Of a stretch of 64,000 nucleotides of DNA, positions 60,183 through 64,000 are shown in pieces. Numbering within the stretch: position 1 is the first letter of the stretch; each line of letters opens with the position of its first letter. The notes beneath the pieces were generated by a model. It was given only the letters and a program-made list of their open reading frames with translations, did not search any database and had not been told where the DNA came from. Source of the DNA: Nocardia mikamii NBRC 108933 (GTDB lineage Bacteria; Actinomycetota; Actinomycetes; Mycobacteriales; Mycobacteriaceae); NCBI RefSeq assembly GCF_001613505.1, contig NZ_BDCM01000006.1:248001-312000 (forward strand), read 5' to 3'. Position numbers and translations under genes: made by a program.

Positions 60183-60683
60183 ATGCGCAGTCTTTCCCGC
60201 TCCGCGCCGGCCGGTACCACGATGTCCGCCGGCACCACCGGACGTCTCTTCCGCCGCGACCACCCACCCGTGCTCGCTCTTGCCGCTGGCCGCTACCGCA
60301 CCGTCGCCTACCGGGTCGCCACCGCCGCCATCGTCGCCGAGGCCGGCGTGGGTGGCGTCTGGGATCTCGCCCGCATCCCGTTCGTGACCGATGTGGTCAC
60401 CCATCTCGGATATCCACGCTATTTCCTGGTGTTGCTCGGCGCGTGGAAGATCCCGGCCGCGATCGTGCTGGCCGCTCCCCGGCTCCCGCTGTGCAAGGAA
60501 TGGGCTTATGCCGGAACGTTCTTCGTCTACACGGGGGCCATCGCGTCGCATCTGATCACCGGCTGTGCGCGCGCGGAAGTGGCGGTGCTGAGCGCCATGA
60601 CCCTGCTGACCGTCACCTCGTGGGCGCTGCGGCCCGCGGACCGTTGCCTGCCCGGCCGTCAGCCCTTACGGATGCGGTCGTAG
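60183..60683 (+). CDS. DoxX-like membrane protein
   Basis: 166 residues, ATG with a full AGGAGG 5 bases upstream. Four hydrophobic segments (VATAAIVAEAGVGGVWDL, FLVLLGAWKIPAAIVLAA, GTFFVYTGAIASHLI, VAVLSAMTLLTVTSWAL) and the VTHLGYPRYFLVLLGAWK motif fit the DoxX-like family, often induced by ECF41-type sigma factors and oxidative stress. The first 45 residues are basic and Ser-rich. Its last 25 bases overlap the end of the convergent glgA gene. Confidence 0.87.
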   Translation: MRSLSRSAPAGTTMSAGTTGRLFRRDHPPVLALAAGRYRTVAYRVATAAIVAEAGVGGVWDLARIPFVTDVVTHLGYPRYFLVLLGAWKIPAAIVLAAPRLPLCKEWAYAGTFFVYTGAIASHLITGCARAEVAVLSAMTLLTVTSWALRPADRCLPGRQPLRMRS

Positions 60684-61882
60684 AGACCGGTGGTGCGGGC
60701 CGCGACCTTCGCCCAACTGAATTCGGCCGTCGCGCGCGCCCGCCCGGCCGCGCCGAATCGCGCCGCGGTCTCGGCGTCACCGGCGAGCTCGTTGACCAGG
60801 TCGGCGAGGTCTCGTTCGAAGTCGCGGGGCGCCTGCGGGTCGTAATGGGCCAGCCGCCCGGTCTGCCCGTCGGCGACGACCTCCGGAATTCCGCCGACAT
60901 CCGAGGCGACCACCGCGGTACCGCAGGCCATCGCCTCCAGATTCACGATCCCGAGCGGCTCGTACACCGAGGGACAGATGAAAACGCTTGCGGCGGAAAG
61001 GATCTGGCGAACCTGCTCGGTCGGCAGCATATCCCGGACCCAGAACACGCCGCCACGCGTCGCGGCGAGTTCGCGCACCGCCGCGGCCGCCTCGGCCTCC
61101 AACTGCGGGGTATCCGGGGCGCCCGCGCACAGCACCAGCTGAATCCCGGGGTCGATATCGCGGGCCGCGGCCAGCAGATGGGCGACTCCCTTCTGCCGGG
61201 TGATGCGGCCGACGAAGGCCGCGATCGGCGCATCGTCGCGGACCCCCAATTCGGCGAGCACATCGCGGGCCTCGGGCACCGGACCGCCCGGGAACCAGGC
61301 CCGGGTGTCGATCCCGTTGTGCACGACGTGTACTCGCGCGGGGTCGACGGTCGGGTAGGCGTCCAGGACGTCGCGGCGCATACCCTCGCTGACCGCGATC
61401 ACGGCGTCGGCATTCTCCATCGCGGTCCGTTCCGACCACGACGACAACCGGTAGCCGCCGCCCAGCTGTTCGGCCTTCCACGGCCGGCGCGGTTCCAGCG
61501 AATGCGCGGTGAGCACGTGCGGGATGCCGTAGAGACTCGCGGCCAGATGCCCGCCCAGCCCGGTGTACCAAGTGTGGGAGTGGACCACGTCGACGGCGCC
61601 GACGGCATCGGCCATGCGCAGCTGCGCCGACATCATCTGCAGGGCGGAATTGGCCGCGTACAGCATCGGATCGGGCTGGTGCACCACCGCGTCGGCGCGT
61701 TCGGCGCCCATACAGTGCACCGTCACCTCGCACAGTCGGCGCAATTGCGGGACCAGTTCGGTCACGTGCACGCCTGCCCCGCCGTACACCTCGGGGGGAT
61801 ATTCGCGGGTCAACATCGCGACCCGGAGCCGGTCGGGGTCGGCAAGCGATATCGGCTCGCGGTCGCCATCCGCGAAACTCAC
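60659..61882 (-). CDS. glgA: Glycogen synthase / maltose-1-phosphate synthase (GlgA/GlgM)
   Basis: 407 residues. GT4-type fold: RVAMLTREYPPEVYGGAGVHVTEL at the N-terminus, FVGRITRQKGVAHLL, and the nucleotide-sugar Glu motif PSVYEPLGIVNLEAMACGTAVVAS. M. tuberculosis Rv1212c (GlgM) uses ADP-glucose and glucose-1-phosphate to make maltose-1-phosphate for the GlgE pathway, and this protein is very similar. The N-terminal 18 residues before RVAM are extra. It is divergent from glgC, 105 bases away, as in M. tuberculosis. Confidence 0.95.
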   Translation of the reverse strand: MSFADGDREPISLADPDRLRVAMLTREYPPEVYGGAGVHVTELVPQLRRLCEVTVHCMGAERADAVVHQPDPMLYAANSALQMMSAQLRMADAVGAVDVVHSHTWYTGLGGHLAASLYGIPHVLTAHSLEPRRPWKAEQLGGGYRLSSWSERTAMENADAVIAVSEGMRRDVLDAYPTVDPARVHVVHNGIDTRAWFPGGPVPEARDVLAELGVRDDAPIAAFVGRITRQKGVAHLLAAARDIDPGIQLVLCAGAPDTPQLEAEAAAAVRELAATRGGVFWVRDMLPTEQVRQILSAASVFICPSVYEPLGIVNLEAMACGTAVVASDVGGIPEVVADGQTGRLAHYDPQAPRDFERDLADLVNELAGDAETAARFGAAGRARATAEFSWAKVAARTTGLYDRIRKG

Positions 61883-61987
61883 CGGTCCAACCTAATCGGT
61901 GCGCCCTCGCCTCACCACACCTGCCCGGCCACGCCGGAGTGAACCGGCATCGGACACGCCGTGGCCTGGGACGGTAGGTTGAATTCC

Positions 61988-63202
61988 GTGAGGAGCCAGC
62001 CGCACGTACTCGGGGTAGTGCTAGCCGGTGGTGAGGGCAAACGACTCTTTCCCCTCACCAAGGACCGCGCCAAGCCGGCGGTCCCGTTCGGGGGCGCCTA
62101 CCGCCTGATCGACTTCGTCCTCTCCAATCTCGTCAACGCCGGTTACCTGCGCATCTGTGTGCTGACCCAGTACAAATCGCATTCCCTGGACCGGCACATC
62201 TCCCAGACCTGGCGGCTGTCCGGCTTCGGCGGCGAATACATCACTCCGGTCCCGGCCCAGCAGCGGCTGGGACCGCGCTGGTACACCGGCAGTGCGGACG
62301 CGATCATGCAATCGCTGAATCTGATCTACGACGAGGACCCCGACTACATCGTGGTGTTCGGCGCCGACCACGTCTATCGCATGGATCCCGAACAGATGGT
62401 CGCTCACCACATCGATTCCGGCGCGGGGGTGACCGTGGCCGGAATCCGGGTGCCCCGCAGTGAGGCGGGCGCTTTCGGGTGTATCGATTCCGACGAATCG
62501 GGCCGCATCACGCAATTCCTGGAGAAGCCGGTCCATCCGCCCGGCACCCCCGACGACCCGAATATGACCTTCGCCTCGATGGGCAATTACGTCTTCACCA
62601 CCAAGGTGCTGGTCGACGCGATTCGCGCCGATGCCGACGACGTCGATTCCGACCACGACATGGGTGGCGACATCATTCCGGCACTGGTCTCCCAGGGGCA
62701 GGCGGGCGTCTACGACTTCGCGCGCAACGACGTTCCCGGCTCCACCGACCGCGACCGCGGCTACTGGCGCGACGTCGGCACCATCGACGCCTTCTACGCG
62801 GCGCATATGGACCTGGTCTCGGTGCACCCGATCTTCAATCTCTACAACAAGCACTGGCCCATCCGCGGCACGGCGGAGAATCTGGCCCCGGCGAAATTCG
62901 CGCAGGGCGGGCTGGCCCAGGAGTGCATCGTGGGTGCGGGCAGCATCCTCTCCGCGGCGACGGTGCGCAATTCGGTGCTGAGCTCGAACGTGTTCATCGA
63001 GGACGGGGCGACGGTGGAGGGCAGTGTGCTGATGCCCGGGGTGCGGATCGGCCGCGGTGCGGTCGTGCGGCGCGCGATCCTCGACAAGAACGTGATGGTC
63101 GGCGAGGGCGAGATCATCGGCGTCGATCTGGACCGCGACCGCGAGCGGTTCGCGGTGAGCAACGGCGGTGTGGTCACCGTCGGCAAGGGCGTCTGGGTCT
63201 GA
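61988..63202 (+). CDS. glgC: Glucose-1-phosphate adenylyltransferase
   Basis: 404 residues from GTG 61988, which gives [20 protein letters not shown] and the same length as M. tuberculosis GlgC; an upstream GTG-type frame adds 9 residues. Motifs: the nucleotide loop [23 protein letters not shown] in part, [10 protein letters not shown] (catalytic Asp), FLEKPV (Lys for glucose-1-phosphate) and YWRDVGT, then a left-handed beta helix. It makes ADP-glucose for glgA and is the control point of glycogen synthesis. A TAGGTTGA stretch lies upstream. Confidence 0.97.
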   Translation: MRSQPHVLGVVLAGGEGKRLFPLTKDRAKPAVPFGGAYRLIDFVLSNLVNAGYLRICVLTQYKSHSLDRHISQTWRLSGFGGEYITPVPAQQRLGPRWYTGSADAIMQSLNLIYDEDPDYIVVFGADHVYRMDPEQMVAHHIDSGAGVTVAGIRVPRSEAGAFGCIDSDESGRITQFLEKPVHPPGTPDDPNMTFASMGNYVFTTKVLVDAIRADADDVDSDHDMGGDIIPALVSQGQAGVYDFARNDVPGSTDRDRGYWRDVGTIDAFYAAHMDLVSVHPIFNLYNKHWPIRGTAENLAPAKFAQGGLAQECIVGAGSILSAATVRNSVLSSNVFIEDGATVEGSVLMPGVRIGRGAVVRRAILDKNVMVGEGEIIGVDLDRDRERFAVSNGGVVTVGKGVWV

Positions 63203-63231
63203 CCCGCCGATTTCGACGACGCGGAGCCGCG

Positions 63232-63480
63232 TCAGCGGCCCGGCATCGGATACTGCGGCGGCGGAGCCGGTTCGGTGACGCCCGGACTTTCCGGCGTGTA
63301 GCAGAACGGCGCACAGGTGCCGTGCGGCACTCTCGGATATCTCGCCGGATCGTCGAACTTGTCGTCACTGACCAGCAACATCACCAGCAGTGCCACGAAG
63401 ACCGCCGCGCCGAGGCTGACGAGAGCCAGGACCAGCCACCCGCGCGGCGCGACCTCGATCAGGATTCCGCGCTCGTACAC
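63232..63480 (-). CDS. Small single-helix membrane protein
   Basis: 82 residues from GTG 63480, with GGGAGG 6 bases upstream, which makes it a convincing small gene. A short cytoplasmic start, one helix (WLVLALVSLGAAVFVALLVMLLVS), then an extracytoplasmic part with two Cys (GTCAPFCYTP) and a Pro-rich end. I do not recognise the family. It converges on glgC and lies between glgC and the ABC permease. Confidence 0.7.
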   Translation of the reverse strand: MYERGILIEVAPRGWLVLALVSLGAAVFVALLVMLLVSDDKFDDPARYPRVPHGTCAPFCYTPESPGVTEPAPPPQYPMPGR

Positions 63481-63557
63481 TCCCCGCCTCCCGGTACCGC
63501 CGAATTACCCACTGTGCCAATGGTATCGGCTGCCGCGTGATCACGGCCACGGGAAAG

Positions 63558-63594
63558 GCCGCCCGGCACTCCGGAACGGGAGCGACCGGGCGGC
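63558..63594 (-). terminator. Hairpin terminator after ABC permease
   Basis: GCCGCCCGG/CCGGGCGGC outer stem with an inner CTCC/GGAG pair, 15 bases past the permease stop on the minus strand. Confidence 0.7.
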
Positions 63595-63609
63595 GAAATG
63601 CCCTGCGGA

Positions 63610-64000
63610 TCAGCGCAGATCGCGTCGGCGCCAGCCCGCGAGCCCGACCGCGGTGATCACCGCCGCGAGCACCAGCAGCACGAGCACCGGCACCGCGCGG
63701 AAATCCTCCGCCGGCAGTTTCGGCAGATGACCGTAGGGGTTGAGGTCCAGAACCCATTGCGGCATACCGGAGATCGAACCGAGCAGATAGATCGCCACGC
63801 CCGCGGTGAACACACCCCACGCCACCGGCGTCCAGCGCGGCAGCAGTCCGAACAGCAGCACGGTGATCGCGGTGAACACCCACACCGCGGGAATCTGGAT
63901 CATCGCCGCTTCCAGCGCCTGCGGGAACTTGCCACCCATATCCGATGCGGCGATCCCGTAGGACAGGCCGCCGATCACGCCGGAGACGAACAGCGCCACC
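63610..64000 (-). CDS. ABC transporter permease, 5' end outside window (Rv1217c-like)
   Basis: About 130 C-terminal residues are visible; the frame is open past the right edge. Four hydrophobic segments remain (including IPAVWVFTAITVLLFGLLP and VLVLLVLAAVITAVGLAGW) with the WRRRDLR end and LDLNPYGHLPKLPAEDF, typical of the tetronasin-type exporter permease Rv1217c of M. tuberculosis, which works with the ATPase Rv1218c. Drug or lipid export is likely. Neighbouring glgC fits the Rv1213-Rv1217c order. Confidence 0.85.
   Translation of the reverse strand, partial: VALFVSGVIGGLSYGIAASDMGGKFPQALEAAMIQIPAVWVFTAITVLLFGLLPRWTPVAWGVFTAGVAIYLLGSISGMPQWVLDLNPYGHLPKLPAEDFRAVPVLVLLVLAAVITAVGLAGWRRRDLR

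Overview
The window is chromosomal DNA from a high-GC, mycolic-acid-type actinobacterium. Nocardia fits best and Rhodococcus or a relative is possible. The evidence is the fused Kgd-type 2-oxoglutarate enzyme, a HadA-HadB-like dehydratase, a wax-ester-synthase-type acyltransferase, a hemophore-related protein, and many genes whose closest recalled relatives are Mycobacterium tuberculosis Rv genes. I saw no rRNA, tRNA, IS element, phage gene, integrase or CRISPR array. Base and codon use look even throughout.

Layout. Positions 1-5.2 kb hold small metabolic and detoxification genes: a PtpB-like phosphatase cut by the window edge, an acyl-CoA ligase that stops at its hinge, an enoyl-CoA hydratase, a glutathionyl-hydroquinone-reductase-like protein, and an overlapping VOC/AraC pair. 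Positions 5.3-11.9 kb hold a three-gene ABC-type cassette followed by a 1324-residue fused ABC exporter. kgd (12.0-15.9 kb) is followed by a PadR-MFS efflux pair. Then come a membrane-anchored sulfite-oxidase-like protein, an HtrA-like protease, and an HxlR regulator divergent from an SDR and a tautomerase, with two matching palindromes between them.

Positions 24.3-30.4 kb hold a lipid-modification cluster (monooxygenase, SDR, esterase, long-chain acyl-CoA ligase) facing a TetR regulator across a nested dyad; the gene set resembles part of the M. tuberculosis mymA operon. Positions 30.4-36.9 kb read on the minus strand: a DHA2 exporter, an Mtb12-like lipoprotein, a PAP2 plus WS/DGAT-type fusion, a DMT transporter and an osmolyte-binding lipoprotein. 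Positions 37.3-40.1 kb hold a two-component system with a hemophore-related gene and three copies of one 11-bp-spaced direct repeat. Malic enzyme, an orphan flavoprotein, a small membrane protein, a PHP phosphoesterase and CorA follow.

From about 46.5 kb to the end, many genes have relatives in the M. tuberculosis Rv1209-Rv1239 interval: a YflT-type stress protein, an MgtE-N/CBS protein, DUF1003, transglycosylase-like proteins, mrp, an Rv1209-like DivIVA-domain protein with a new repeat tail, tag, DUF3117, glgA, glgC and an Rv1217c-like permease. Insertions unique to this lineage separate them, including a fused HadAB-like dehydratase, a CitE-like lyase, and an ECF sigma factor divergent from a DoxX-like gene.

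The best candidates for new biology are the PAP2-acyltransferase fusion, the two-component/hemophore locus with its repeated operator, and the HxlR- and TetR-controlled redox clusters with readable operators. Functional names come from motif reading and memory of families. No database search was run.
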